Notes under the pieces: model-generated
What the model was told of the DNA's origin: nothing
What the model saw: the letters and a program-made list of their open reading frames with translations, nothing else
Database searches by the model: none
Made by a program: the position numbers and the translations under genes
Shown: piece by piece, positions 1-12,499 of the stretch
Position numbering within the stretch: the stretch's first letter is position 1
How the letters are laid out: the number at the start of each line of letters is the position of its first letter
Source: Riptortus pedestris
Taxonomy: Eukaryota; Arthropoda; Insecta; Hemiptera; Alydidae
Assembly (NCBI GenBank): GCA_019009955.1
Contig: CM032229.1
Location: 148,829,001-148,893,000, forward strand
Length of the DNA stretch: 64,000 nt
Direction of reading: 5' to 3'

Positions 1-126
1 TGAAAACAGAAAAAGGCAAATATTTTGGTTAATATTCAAGATACGGAATAAATGTATATAACACTATGTATAGTAAATTAAATTTGCAATAAGATTGATC
101 CGATATAAGTTTTATTTTGTTTTAAG

Positions 127-130
<4 letters not shown>

Positions 131-173
<43 letters not shown>
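131..173. repeat. (AT)n microsatellite
   Basis: Uninterrupted TA dinucleotides, lying at the family A position where such a tract is normal. Confidence 0.95.
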
Positions 174-179
<6 letters not shown>

Positions 180-180
180 G

Positions 181-315
181 AACGGACCTCAGTTTCATCA
201 TTTCCTGGGTAGGATCGATGGACATTTGAAGAAATTTTTCGAAACTCGCCTCATGAGTTCGACCTCAATAGCTGATTTCCCCCAAGGGAAATCTGTTAAA
301 ATGAGTAACGGGTCT
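181..315 (-). mobile_element. Family A 5' fragment next to (AT)n
   Basis: The first 135 bases of family A, reversed, directly after the (AT)n tract at 131-173. The sequence before the tract (1-130) resembles the family A interior, so this may be the edge of a copy that extends beyond the window. Confidence 0.7.
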
Positions 316-800
316 TATGGCAAGAAGTAACCCTTCGAAGGCTCTATATGACAGTGAATGAACGACATACAATATTATAAAATATATTAGTAGAAATGAT
401 AATTTGATTAAGAGTATACAAATGTTGATGAAATTGAACAGAAATTTGCTGCATTTCGTAGACACTAAGATTTAATTTTAAAGAGTGGAGGATTCTTTTC
501 AGACTGCAGAGACTAATTATATACAAAGTAATGAAATTGTGGCATAGTCTTGAAAGCACTATGCAGTAAAGAAACTAGAAAACAATCATTTAGTGAAGGT
601 GTATATTTCTCCGTTGCCATGTGAAAACGTTTTTAGTTACAATTATCTTATGACATCAATGTATAACTGTTTCGAATTATTTTTTTTTTTTTAAGGGCGT
701 CTATAACTAATTATTGTTAGTGGATATAGTCCCGGACTTCAGATCAATAATAGCAGCCGCGATGTGAACCCTGCCAAAGTAGCCGAAGCGGAAATCCGCT
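316..800. other. No gene seen
   Basis: AT-rich DNA between two family A pieces. Small minus-strand ORFs at 265-559 have no recognisable domain and overlap the repeat. Confidence 0.6.
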
Positions 801-920
801 TTTAGCAGATTTCCCTTAAGGGAAATCATCTATTGAGGTATGAAGCAATTTTCGAAATCTTTCTTCAAATGTGCATCGATTCTATCTAGTAGATAACGAA
901 AATGAGGTCGGTTCAAAGCA

Positions 921-1022
<102 letters not shown>

Positions 1023-1797
1023 TTATATTTTTTTTTTCTATTACCGCTGTAGCTGTAGCAATTTTTGTTTGATCGTTACCAAACTCGATATTTATACGTT
1101 TTATGCAAAAATAAAGATCAAGAAATATCTCCGTTATCGAAAAAGTGTATAGGATAAATTTTATTGAAAATAAATGTACTATAAATATTGTTATATACAT
1201 TTTTTATCTATCTTGAATATTAACCGAGATATATGCATTCTTCAGTTTTCAGCCTTCAGTAAAAGCCCACTTCTACTCGTGTTACATAAACAATACTCTG
1301 TTATATATTAAACCACATTATTAGAAGCTTAAATACCAAATATTGTTTTCAAAAAAAAATTATTATACGAGATAGATGCAAATATGTTCTTGTAACCCCC
1401 CCCCCCATTCTTAAATTCTTGGATTACTAAAATTTGATTGATTGAGAAAAAAATTATTCCGGTTTATTATAAATTACAGTAATAGGTATAGTACATAGTT
1501 TTCAATAAAATGAATATGTTATATTTCGGATATGTATCAGTTTTTGTTTTTCTTGCCGTTGGCAGACCTGTTTGTTTACATTTGAGGTGCTTCCCTCCCG
1601 CAAGGGAAAAAATCCTTATTACCGTTTGTATTCATTCACTTAATAATCACGGTGGTGTTGTGTTAGTATGTTGTTAGCAGATTTCCCTTAAGGGAAATCA
1701 GCTATTGAGGTTGTACTCATGACGCGATTTTCGAAATTTTTCTTCAAATGTCCATCGATCCTACCCAGGAGATGACGAAAATGAGGTCCGTTCGAAA

Positions 1798-1800
<3 letters not shown>

Positions 1801-1860
<60 letters not shown>
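1801..1860. repeat. (AT)n microsatellite
   Basis: Pure TA repeat at the standard position of the inner family A copy. Confidence 0.95.
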
Positions 1861-1865
<5 letters not shown>

Positions 1866-2769
1866 CTGTTACCGCTCTAGCGGTCGCAATTTTTGTTTAA
1901 TCGTTACCAAACTCGATATTTAGTCGTTTTATTTAAAAAGAAAGATCAAGTTCGTTAACCGCTGAAATCGGGCCAGGGGGAGGGGGGGTTTAGAGGGGAG
2001 GATTTTTGAAATTTCGAAATATCTCCGTTACCATAGGTCGAATCGAAAAATTGTATATAACCAATCTTATTGCAAATTAAATTTACTATAAATATTGTTA
2101 TATACGTTTATTCTTTATTTTGAATATTAACCGAGATATTTGCATTTTTCAGTTTTCAGCAAACCGCCACTTCCACTCATGTTACGCAAACAATACTCTG
2201 CTACATAATAAATCACATTATTGGAAGTTTAAATACCAAAAATTGTATTCAAGAGACCTTTATTATACGAGATACATGCAAACATGCCCTACTGACTCCC
2301 CCCCCCCCTCCCCCATCTTAAAGTTTTGAACTACTAAAATTTTATTGATTGAGATAACAATTATTCAGACTCATTATTAATTACAGTACTAGATATAGTA
2401 AATAGTTCTCAATAAAATAATGTGTTATATTTTGATATATTTCAGTAATTGTTTTTCTTTCCGGTGTGAGGCAGAGGTTAGGTTAGAAATGTAAACAAAC
2501 GGGTCGACCCCGTTTGTTTACATTTCTAACCTAAGGCTTCCTGTCGGCAGGTTATTGAAATTGGATGAAACATTTCTTATTTCCGTATGTATTTATTCAC
2601 GATGTTGTTGTGTTAGCAGTATGTATATTTATCTATTACTAAACATCACGTGGGAAATCTGCTTAGTTTACGCAGCCCCTGCGTGACGGACTTTTTTTTG
2701 TCTATTATTTATCTCCTCGAGGGATATCTGCTTAGTTTACGCAGCCCCTGCGTGACGGACTTTTTTTTA

Positions 2770-3689
2770 AACGAGATGACTGATCTGCAGGAGCCTCCTC
2801 GTAGAGGAGAAGGGAATTATTATTATATCAAGTATTCATATGTTCCAATGTTATAATAGTATAGTAATATTTTAATATTTAGTGTATTTAATATTAACAA
2901 CCTGTTGTTTGTACAATAACTGCCTTTTCCTTTCTCTTATTGAGTTAAATCCTTAGAGAGCGAAGAAAAAGGAGGAAAAAGATTAAAATTGTGAAAAGCA
3001 GAGGTTGTTGTCCTATTGCTATTGTTGAAGAACAGGTGGACTGGTTGGGGAGTATTCACGGCCCTCCTGATACTAGTCTCGAGATAATCCAAGACATTTC
3101 CGCTTTATATGCAAAATCAACGTGTCTCCATGTTATCGGCACCTCTCCTCTCAAGGGCCCTTTTCTCAAGCTAGTGACTTATACTTTTCAGCAACCCTCA
3201 TTCATGAAAGGCTTGTAGAGAGTTATCTTTGGAAATTCCGTAGCTTCTCCTAAGAATATCTTTACTGGTGAAATTAGTGTTCAATAAAATAAACTCTGTT
3301 CAGCAACTGTTGACTAAGTTACTTAAGGGAAGGAATGAATCTCTGAGTTAACTTATTAAATCAGAAAGTGTAATAGAACTGATATATTTTATCTAATTGG
3401 CTACCCACATAAATATTGCCCGCTTAAGGTGGTTTGACCATTTGTATGAACGTCCAAATATTTTTCTATATCATGGGAGAAAGGGGTGCGTTGATAACCC
3501 GATTTTTGCTGGTACACAAATCAAGAACACAAATTAAAGAAGCTGGTAGCCATTGGCACAAATGTTTATTTAGTGGCTTGGGATGGTTATGATATGTTAT
3601 GGTAAGGCTATGTTTTAGGATGTCAACGTGTCACCTATTAATTTTTCTTTTCCTTTGTTTTTTATTAAATCTGGAAGGTGAATTTAATG
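2770..3689. other. No gene seen
   Basis: Unassigned DNA. A 75-codon ORF at 2991-3218 has partial similarity in wording to the tandem array unit (CTCGAGATAATCCAAGAC, TTTATATGCAAAATC), so it is probably an old fragment of the same repeat as 6180-6240. Confidence 0.5.
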
Positions 3690-3815
3690 TAACTCAATTA
3701 GGTTAATTAATTAATAGCAAACTAAAGCTAAAAAAGGGTGGTAACCTGAAGATAACCCCATACCATTTAGCTTAAGTTGAAAAAAGTGGACTTTAATAAA
3801 TAATAATAATAATGA
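3690..3815 (+). mobile_element. SINE 3' fragment
   Basis: AAAAAAGGGTGGTAACCTGA, AGATAACCCCATACC, GTTGAAAAAAGTGGAC and TTTAATAAATAATAATAATAA form the tail of the SINE family, directly upstream of the endonuclease-type LINE fragment. A similar tail lies at 28885-28968. Confidence 0.65.
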
Positions 3816-3839
3816 AGTAACGAACTTCATGGCCGTTAC

Positions 3840-4570
3840 TACAGTCGCCTTTATGACTTGGAGGTAGACTTGGCTTATTCTGTCGCGTGGCTGACGTTTG
3901 GAAAGCTGTTTTCAGAAACAGAAGGTTTCATTACAGCTATCCAAGACCAAGTGATTGCCACTAGATCATACAGACGTCATATCCTCAAGGACAGTTGTGT
4001 CTCAGACAAATGTAGGTTATGCAACAAAGCTTATGAGTCCATTTAACACATCACGGCAAGATTATCACATCACGGCAAATGTATACCATCAAGCTCTAGC
4101 AGAGAAATTCGGCATGGTAGACAGAAAGGTCGCTTATTATCGCTATATTCCTCAAAAATTATTGGAAAAAGATAATATAAAGATGTATTGGGACGAAGCG
4201 ATGATAACTGACCATACTGTGCATCATAACAAACCGGATATTCTCATTATTGACAAGATCAATAAGACTGCTGATATTATTGACATCACAGTACCCAATG
4301 ATGAGAATATTGAATATATGATGAGAAAATCCCATGCCGAAAAATTAAGAAAATATTAAGAATTGGTTATCGAGCTCAAAGAGGTATACAAACTGAAGGC
4401 TGCCATAGTTACGCCTATTATAGTAAGTTCAAATGGACTCGTGCCAAAAACAACGATAGCAGGCACAATGAACTTGAATTTGCCAACAACAATTATAAAA
4501 GGAGCACAGCAAGGGGTACTTCTTGAAACTGCCAGAATCGTGAGAAAATTTTTAAATTCCCCATAACATG
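3840..4570 (+). pseudogene. Non-LTR retrotransposon C-terminus with restriction-like endonuclease
   Basis: Frame-broken coding sequence: ETEGFITAIQDQVIATRSYR, a CRLCNKAYE zinc-knuckle, then YYRYIPQKLLE, MYWDEAMITDHTV, NKPDILIIDKINKTADIIDI (PD...D motif) and PNDENI, then after a frame break VTPIIVSSNGLVP and a final VLLETARIVRKFL. This matches the C-terminal half of non-LTR elements with a restriction-like endonuclease (R2/R4 type), which nick the target for primed reverse transcription. The RT domain is missing. Confidence 0.8.
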
Positions 4571-4639
4571 TCACAATCACAAACTCCATATCGGTTGGAT
4601 TTTCTCCCGATATGGACTTTACTCCAGTTTTCACTGAGC

Positions 4640-5649
4640 ATAAACCTCCCCCATAATAATAGCAAACAATTTATTTTAATGGCCAACCATTCTCAGTATT
4701 GAACAATACATCCAAATAATCAACATAAAATTATGCTAATTATGTTAAGCGAGACACATTATCTACACAGGTTACCGCATTCTATCAGGACTAAAGATTT
4801 TATATAGTATAGTTCTATCTAAGGATTTTATATAGTGAGTCTCTCAACACATTTCCAAATATAAAATCCAAGGGGAAATTCTTTCTCATTTCTTCCCCCC
4901 CCCAAAAAAAAAAACTTTTAAAAGGCTATCTAGCATGGAACATGTCGAACTTTTAACTAAGTGGGGTGATATAAGATATTGTTGTTTTTCTTCTGTCACA
5001 ATGTTAAAAGCTTATGTAAGCTAGGGAAACACTTCACATTCGGAACACACTTCACAAGGAAGCCAAAGCAGGTCAGGACAAAAGCCCGCTCCCTTGGTCA
5101 CATACTCAGATCACAGACGCTTACAATCAGACTAAAGAAACTAATATACACTTGAGTCTTACGGCCCACACTAAAAGATGGAACACCCCTCTTTAGATTT
5201 TTTATAGGGTGTAATTTAATTGTTCAGAAGGTGTTCCATATAAATAAATAAAATCTTGACTACAAATAATAAATATTGTTGTGTATTGATTAATATTAAA
5301 TGAAAAAAATAATAACACCATTTCAATATATTGAACACAAAAAAATTAAAAAAGAATTACGGTCCGCCAAGGTTGGAGTGTGAAGTGAGAGGTTGCCGTG
5401 AGGTTTCCTGTTGGCCAAGATAGAGCAGAAAACAGAAGCTTGAAAGGATGCTTTCCTGCTGGTCGGTATCTTTGTAAAATGAAATTGTTTTTACTCACGA
5501 TACCGACTCTTGTTATTAAACTTATTTTGGTTGATCCTGCTTCTTTTCAGTTGTGTTGGCTTGACGAACAGGTGGTGCTCGGCTGTTGTAATTTGCAGAG
5601 ATAATCAGCTAAAAACAACAAGCTCGTGGTTTCTCTTGCATGATAGTAG
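4640..5649. other. No gene seen
   Basis: AT-rich, with C and A runs near 4895. No conserved coding signal or named repeat recognised. Confidence 0.55.
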
Positions 5650-5728
5650 CAACTGACTGAGTAAACTTGGTTTTATAAGAGTTAGGTTAAGTGGTAACCA
5701 GGGGTAACGTGACACAGCTGCTACAGAT
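5650..5728 (-). repeat. Diverged gypsy LTR fragment
   Basis: AGCAACTGACTGAGTAAACT through GTTAGGTTAAGTGGTAACC and CACAGCTGCTACA resembles the reverse of the gypsy LTR start at 54944, with several substitutions. Confidence 0.6.
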
Positions 5729-6194
5729 TTCTTCTTCCGTCTACTCTTCATCAGCTTCACCAGTTTCAAAACTCTATCCTGAAAACAAGTATATATCATA
5801 CATCCTTGAAACATACTAAAGCACTAGAACTACACCAACTGCTCAACATACCCACAATCCCCTCTTTCCCATGACCAGGTGCATTGGGGGCACACAAATG
5901 TTATCGTGTTATAAGTTAGTCTATTTAATGAAGTTATTTTCCCACTACACATTTTGCTTCCAATAGAATATTAACTTTTTATTTCAATGTGAATTCTAGA
6001 TTATAGGAGACGTCTGAATTCTTAACAGAGGGACCTAAGGCACTCTATTTTATGCATTTAATCTAAAAGGCATGTGCAAAGACGTTTCTCGATACCTTAA
6101 GAAGGTATGGAAATAAAAGAGGCGTTCCCAGAAGGAGAAGTGGCAAGGTGACAACTAATGCCGTATTCACAGCCTGTCCGATATTAGCCCCGAG

Positions 6195-8170
6195 ATAGAG
6201 TATAATCCAGGAGGCTTCCGCTTTATATGCAAAATCCCTTGTCTCTCTCCCCGTTATCGGCTTCCTCTGATGGAGCCTTCCCTCCAGGGATGCTTTCTTC
6301 CTACCGCCCTTATAGAGCTACATTTAATTCATCTCAGCAATGTCTCTCTGGCTTGCTTTCTCTCACAGCATGCAGTGACATGCTTATAGCTGACCCTACT
6401 ACGGTTCCGATGCAGAATTCGGAATATCCAGTGTCATGTACAGATGCTTCTGTGAGAATACTTTGTCCATTAAGTTAATCTGCTAGAGGGAGCAACTTGG
6501 GATACATTATCTTTCAGTTATATTGTACAATTGAGTGTATGGAACTTATAGACCTACACTTATTTCAACTCAGCAATGTCTCTCAGGCTTGCTTTCTGTC
6601 ACAAAATGCAGTGACATGCTTATAACTCACCCTACTAGGGTTCCGATGCAGAATTCAGAATACCCAGTGTCTTGTACTGATGCTTCTATGGGAATGCTCT
6701 ATCCATTAACGCTGTTAAACTTCGTCGCTGGGAACTTATCATAATTTTTATGTGTGGCGTATCTCCCTCAGCGGTGTCGTTGATGTGGTGGTCCACAATA
6801 ATTCGCCGATTTTCCAATCGGCTTCTTCTGGTGGTCATGTTGGGTGTTCGCTAATGACAGCTCCTTTATCTATTAAGTCTATCTGTTAGGAGGGACAAGT
6901 TGGGATGCATTATCTTTCAGTTATATTTTACAATTGACCATATGATACATAAAAAGCTGAATATAATTCAGCACAGAAATGTCTGTCAACCTAGCTTTCT
7001 GTCACTACGTCCTCCACACTTATAGCTGACTCCATTACGGTCCCGATGTAAAATTCAGAATATCCAGAGTCCGATACTTTTGTGGGAATACTGTTACGTT
7101 TTATTACAAAGTCAGTAATAAACGTTGTTTATTAGAGATCTTTTGGGATGCAAAATTAAACACATACAAGCTTCACAGTTTTTAGCAAAGCACAATTTAT
7201 TTAACAATGCACTACACACTCGGTTAATTATTCTTAATTACTACTCACAGTATGCACTAATAGCTTCACTGTTCTTCAGAATACACAGTCCAATAATTCA
7301 CCTACGGTCACTGAAGTTCACTAAAAGACAGCACTGCACTGTCCTTTACTTCGCGAAGTTAACGGCACTTCACTGTCTTAAACACGGCACTATAATGTTA
7401 CAGAGACACGGCACAACACTGCTCTTCAGATAAAAACACTTTACCGCACTGCAACTAAGTCGCACTATAGCACTGAACGCACAGATGATCACTTGAAGAC
7501 AGCTGAGAGCAAACTAAACCTACTCGGGTCGGCCGGGGTTCCTTATATAAACTGGTGGTAAAACATCAAAGGAGAAGGCTGAGACGCGTCCAGAAAGGTT
7601 GTGTCTTGCCGAGAACATCTGTCGACCCCTTTGATCTACTTCGTACTTCCCAAATACGTGACTATCTCTGTTTAATTTTTCATATATTTAATTTTCGTAA
7701 CAATACTTTAGCCATTAAATTAATCTGTTATGGGAACGAGTTGGGATACTTTATCTTTCAGTTATATTTTATAATTGACTGTATGGAACTAATGTAACTG
7801 CACTCAATTCATCTCAGGAATTTCTCTCGACCTTGCTTTCTGTCACTTCATCCTCCTTGAAACTTATGCAAGGACCGCCTAGTAAGGTTCTGATTCAGAA
7901 TGAAGTCCTGTGCCGATGCTTTTGCCAGCATTAGTTATCCTTTGAGTTAAGGGAAACAAGTTGAGATACATTATATTTCAGTTATATTACACAATTGACC
8001 GTACGAAACATAAAGAGCTGAATTTAATTAATCTAGGACTTGCATTGTGTAGCTATCCCAACTAGGGTTCCGAGGAAGTATCTGCAGAATGTAGTCCTAT
8101 GCCGATATTTTCACAAAGAATACTTTATCGCTTAAGCACTCTGTTAGGTAAAATGTTGGGAAACATCTTT
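6195..8170 (+). repeat. Decayed tandem array, unit about 230-290 bases
   Basis: Five diverged units share, in order, TCTGTTAG-GGGA-CAAGTTGGGATA, CTTTCAGTTATATT, ACAATTGAC, CTCAGCAATGTCTCTC-like, CTTTCTGTCAC, GGTTCCGATGCAGAAT and TGATGCTTCTGTGGGAATACT. Approximate unit starts are 6195, 6480, 6885, 7710 and 7950. The small ORFs read through it are not conserved between units. Confidence 0.7.
7092..7702 (+). mobile_element. Solo LTR with target duplication
   Basis: 611 bases beginning TGTTACG and ending CGTAACA (7-base inverted ends, TG...CA), flanked on both sides by ATAC (7088-7091 and 7703-7706). It has a TATA-like CCTTATATAAACTGG at about 7541. No internal coding region. It interrupts a unit of the tandem array at 6195-8170. 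Confidence 0.85.
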
Positions 8171-8334
8171 CAGTTGCATAATATTATACAGTTGTCCATA
8201 TTATTATAATTTCATATGTCGTTATTATAAATTTCTCTATAATTGTTTTATTTATTATCTGTATTTTGGCTATTATTTCATTTCTTGATTTTTACATTGT
8301 CTTTAACTTGTTTTAATTGTTGTAGAATATATTT

Positions 8335-8528
8335 GGGGATAAGGTTAGCCACGTGAGTTAAAGCGTTGACCTTAATCTCACATGGTAAACCTAGAGTGGC
8401 GAGTTCGATTCCCGCCTGGGCAACAGGAATTTATTTAGTGACGGAATTCATTAAACAAAATCCTTAGTCCCATCCAATTAGCCATAGTTGCAAATAGTGG
8501 ACATTTGAAAATGTAATTAATAATTAAG
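8335..8528 (+). mobile_element. tRNA-derived SINE
   Basis: tRNA-like head GGTTAGCC-CGTGAGTTAAAGCG (A-box side) and GAGTTCGATTCCCGCC (B-box), then the family body TTTAGTGACGGAATTCATTA and a diverged 3' end. Confidence 0.8.
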
Positions 8529-9009
8529 ATTATATTTCCCCTCTGCCTCTTTCCTTTAACCAAATTAACAATTTTTATAGAAATAAATGATTGTCAACGG
8601 AATCAATATGATGATGACGTAGGGAATGCCACAGTGCTGTACCTATAGGTAAACTGCATTTTTCCAAGGTTACTGGAGAAGGCGGCGAAAAAATTGGCCT
8701 TACCTCCTCAACCGGAATTGATATTGAGCCTGGAGAACAATGCTTTGGTAACTGGGAATGTCACTGTGGTTTTAAGCCTCTTGATAGTCAATAAGTTCTT
8801 TAAGTGGAGGCTTCGTAACTAAACAGATTTTTCATGTGTTGGAATGGCATTCTGGTGATCTCATTTCAACACCTATTCTCTATTTCTCCCGTAGTTAGAA
8901 ACTAGGAATTGAAATATATAACACGTTATGACACGTTTTGTGTTTCACAAAGTAAGAACTGCATGAGCAGAGTAGGCTTCACGAAGGCTTAAACCTGTTA
9001 TAAAATGTA

Positions 9010-9765
9010 AAAAATTTAAATTAGGCCACCGTTGTACTAATAACCAGGCAGAAATTATTGCCGTCTTACAAGCTCTAAAATATGTAAATGAAATGTACTT
9101 GCCACCAAACACTTACATTCTACTACACACAGACAGTCAAATGCTTTTACACAAACTAGACAACATGACAAACCACGACGAACATATGTATAGAACAAAT
9201 ACGCCATAATATAACACAATTAAAAAACTGACTGACTTTCATTCACTTCAAATGGGTTAAGGCACACGCAGGAATTATGGGCAATAAAATAGTCGATATC
9301 CACGCCAAAAGTGCCTCTAAAAGTAGTCAAAAGGTAATTTACAATAAAATTACTCCGAAATCTTTACTAAGAGAAAAAAGTGTGAATTTGTGGCAACAGA
9401 GATGGAATCATACAGATAAAGGATCACATCTAAAATTATATATACCAGTTTTAAAAACCAATATCCCACTATCCCAACATACATTTTATCTCACACAAAT
9501 ACTAACAGGACACGGTAATACAAACTCTTACTTATACAGATTCAAACTTACTGACTCAAATACTTGTAAATGCGACAGTTACACTGAACAGACATTCACC
9601 CACCTTATTTATGAATGTAGACTGACTCAAAACATACGAAGACAGTTAAAGACTTTTATACCCGGATGGCAAATCAGTTCTGATATTTTATTTTCAAAAC
9701 ACATACATTTATTAAAAGAAATATCCTACAATATCCTTAAGCTGAGAGAGGAAAAAATAATATAA
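9010..9765 (+). pseudogene. Non-LTR retrotransposon 3' end: RNase H and zinc-knuckle C-terminus
   Basis: First part: NNQAEIIAVLQALKYV and LLHTDSQMLL (RNase H). After stops and a frameshift near 9240: FKWVKAHAGIMGNKIVD, the last RNase H motif. Then an intact frame (9277-9765) with LTGHGNTNSYLYRFKL and CKCDSYTEQTFTHLIYEC. The layout matches the ORF2 C-terminus of I/R1-type LINEs. The upstream RT is absent. Confidence 0.82.
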
Positions 9766-10199
9766 AATTAATATTATGTAATTTTTATTGGTTATTTAAT
9801 TGTACTATTATATTTTTTGTTTATTTTATCAAGTTTAATTTTTATAATCTTATTTACATTTAATATGTATATATATTATAATATAAAAAATGTTAAAAAT
9901 TTGACAAAATGCACATATAATGCAAATATGCATGGGATGTGCAGAAAATAAAATCCCTCCACATAGGGTTACTAAGTAGAGGAAATAAATAAAAAACACT
10001 AGAAACGGAAATGATTCGAACGTTTTCTTCTTCCCCTTTAAAATTCCTTTTGAACTGGTCGATTTCACCCATTAAAGAACTTGATCTTTAGTTTTACATA
10101 CAAAGTTTAAATATCATATTTTTAATAAAAATTGCTAGACAAATATAGATAGGTAGAAAGAATTCAAATCTCAGTTTTCTGATTTTTATGTATGTGTGT

Positions 10200-10690
10200 G
10201 TGTTTAACAACAACAACACAAGCTGCCCTCCTCCTGGAGGGTTCCCTTCAGGAACAGCCTCCTTATCTGCCTAATTGGGTAATATTAAAAAAAATATATT
10301 TTTTTTTATTGTCATTTTTTTAAAACAAGAAATTTTTATTAAATTTTGATGGGCGATGTGGAAAGGAGAGCAGCTTTACGTGGTGCCTTTATTTATATAA
10401 ATGATAGTTTATGATTCTCACCGAATGTTTGATAACGACTCTAGATAAAGTCTGCTCATTTGTGGATAATTCCAGCTCTTTTAAAATTTCGGCAGCCCTT
10501 TGGGATATTGTACCTCTGGCACCTATCAGTAAACCTTTGACACTCCATTTTTCGATTGAGTATTTTTCCTTGAATTACCCACAGCAAGGTTCATAAATCC
10601 TCTTTTCTTTCTTCTGCTTCTGTTGATTGCTTGATATTTGTTTCGAACCTCACTGTAGGATCTAGAATGACTCCTTCGTTTTCTATTCTT
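10200..10690 (-). pseudogene. R2-like retrotransposon 3' end (copy 2)
   Basis: Same 3' UTR and terminal coding region as the copy at 23835-25010, including the (GCTGCC)CTCCTCCTGGAGGG tail block, with frameshifts in the coding part. It is cut at its upstream side by the (AT)n tract at 10701. Confidence 0.72.
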
Positions 10691-10700
10691 TTGATAATTA

Positions 10701-10754
<54 letters not shown>

Positions 10755-11066
10755 CTAGCGGACCCGACAGACGTTGTCCTGCATGATATTTCAAGCGATA
10801 ATAATATTATTTTTAAAACAAATGCTACTTTTAATGACACAGAAAACGACTTTTGTTATGTGCATGCTTGCCGAAAAACCAATAGGAAACGAAATATCGC
10901 TATTTTTAATTTTAGGCCTCCCTTACGTCCCCACTCCTCCTAGATCTGCTGGGCTGATTTGTGACGCTAAACCATCCAGGGTGTCACCCAAACGCGTACA
11001 AAAAAATTCATTGAAATCCGTCCAGCCGTTTAGGAATGGGTTCAGTGACATACACTCGTACAGTGG

Positions 11067-11070
<4 letters not shown>
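10755..11070 (-). mobile_element. Helitron-type repeat (second family), reverse
   Basis: On the minus strand it begins CCACTGTACGAGTG, then CTAAACGGCTGGACGG, and ends with GACAACGTCTGTCGGGTCC, GCTAG and T. Both sides are (AT)n. No ORF. The CTAG terminus and lack of duplication suggest a non-autonomous Helitron. Confidence 0.65.
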
Positions 11071-11115
<45 letters not shown>

Positions 11116-11118
<3 letters not shown>

Positions 11119-12004
11119 TAATATATATAAATCTCCTGTCACGATGTTTGTCCGCGATGGACTCCTAAACTACTTAACCGATTTTAAATTAAATTGGCAC
11201 ACCGTGAGCAGTCTGGTCCAACTTGAGAGATAGGCTATATTAATTTTCTCTGAGACGAACAGGAGTGGGGGTTATAAGAGAGGCCTGAAATTAAAAGTCG
11301 CGATATTTCGTTTTCTATTGGTTTTTTTCGCAAATATGCACATAACAAAAGTTGTTTATTTTGTTATTTAAAGTAACTTTTGTCATAAACACTTTCATCG
11401 TATTCCGAAGTTTAAATGAGTTATACGCTTATGACTATAGCGGGAGTCAACAATATTATTTGGGACAAAAGACCCAACCGAAATAAATAAAACTCGGTAT
11501 GTGTATTGGCACTAACGCTTTCATTATAAAAAGCCATACTATTTCTAGGGGCAGGCAGGAGTGGGGGTTATAAGGGAGACCAGAAATTAAAAATATTGAT
11601 ATTTCGTTTCCTATTGTAGTTTCGGCAAATATGCACATAACAAAAGTTGTTAAGTTGTTTATTTTGTTATTTAGAAAAATTTGGTCAAGAATTCATTTCA
11701 ATATGAACTACCAGGTACCTCACCTGGAAAAATTAATTCAAATGTATGTTAATATTTAGTCCTTAATAATTCAAATCTATGCATAATGCACAGGAAGTAG
11801 GAAATATGACAATATGGAGGACAGTGAAGTCTTACATAAAAAATTAATTTTATTATTAACAAATCCACAGAAACGACGGGTATTAACCCTAAACACTGGG
11901 ACGGGTAAATGTCAAAATATTGTGCAAAGTAAAGCCTTGCCAAAAAAATACCATCAACATTCAGCCTCAAATGACTTCCCGAGCGAAGCCGGGAATCTGA
12001 GCTA

Positions 12005-12005
<1 letters not shown>
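11116..12005 (+). mobile_element. Non-autonomous Helitron, both ends present
   Basis: Starts TC in TCTTAATATATATAAATCTC followed by the CTGTCACGATGTTTGTCC block typical of insect Helitrons. It ends with the hairpin TTCCCG-AGCGAAGC-CGGGAA, a short spacer and CTAG, followed by T. It sits inside an (AT)n tract between A and T, with no target duplication, as expected. The interior holds about two copies of a roughly 280-base unit and no helicase ORF. Confidence 0.85.
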
Positions 12006-12057
<52 letters not shown>

Positions 12058-12059
<2 letters not shown>

Positions 12060-12240
12060 ACTTTTTGCTACTATGGCTAATCGGGCCGGGCTATCACCTT
12101 TATAGGTTGCCACCCTACTGAAACCAGGGTGGGTCTTCGGGTTTTATTTAATGAGTTCTTCACTAAATAAATTCCTAATTCCCAGGTGGGTATTGAAATC
12201 ACCACCCCACGGACAAATACCTTCTTAATTTAGCATCATC
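12058..12240 (-). mobile_element. tRNA-derived SINE, old, reverse
   Basis: CCACTTTTTGCTACTATGGC, GGTTGCCACCCT-ACTGAAACCAGGG and CACTAAATAAATTCCT match the reversed SINE body. The head is strongly diverged. Confidence 0.65.
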
Positions 12241-12499
12241 CTGTGTACTTTAAGCTGGAAAAAATATTAATCTGTCGATTACTCAGTTCGTATGATTTGG
12301 TTAAGTGAGTGAAAAACATAATAAATCAATTAATTACCATATGGACACTCTTAGTGAAGAATAGTATTTAAAATATTTTATTCATAATGTTTAACAGATT
12401 TTGGTGGCTGAAGAAATGATATTGAACTATAAGGTTTTTATTTAAGCCAGTCGTAATTTTTGGTTTGGTTACCGTAGAAGACAAGAAGACGAACCAGTA

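Noticed and set aside
6227..6744. Two similar small ORFs (83 and 69 codons)
   Set aside because: They are parallel frames through two units of the tandem array and are not kept in the other units.
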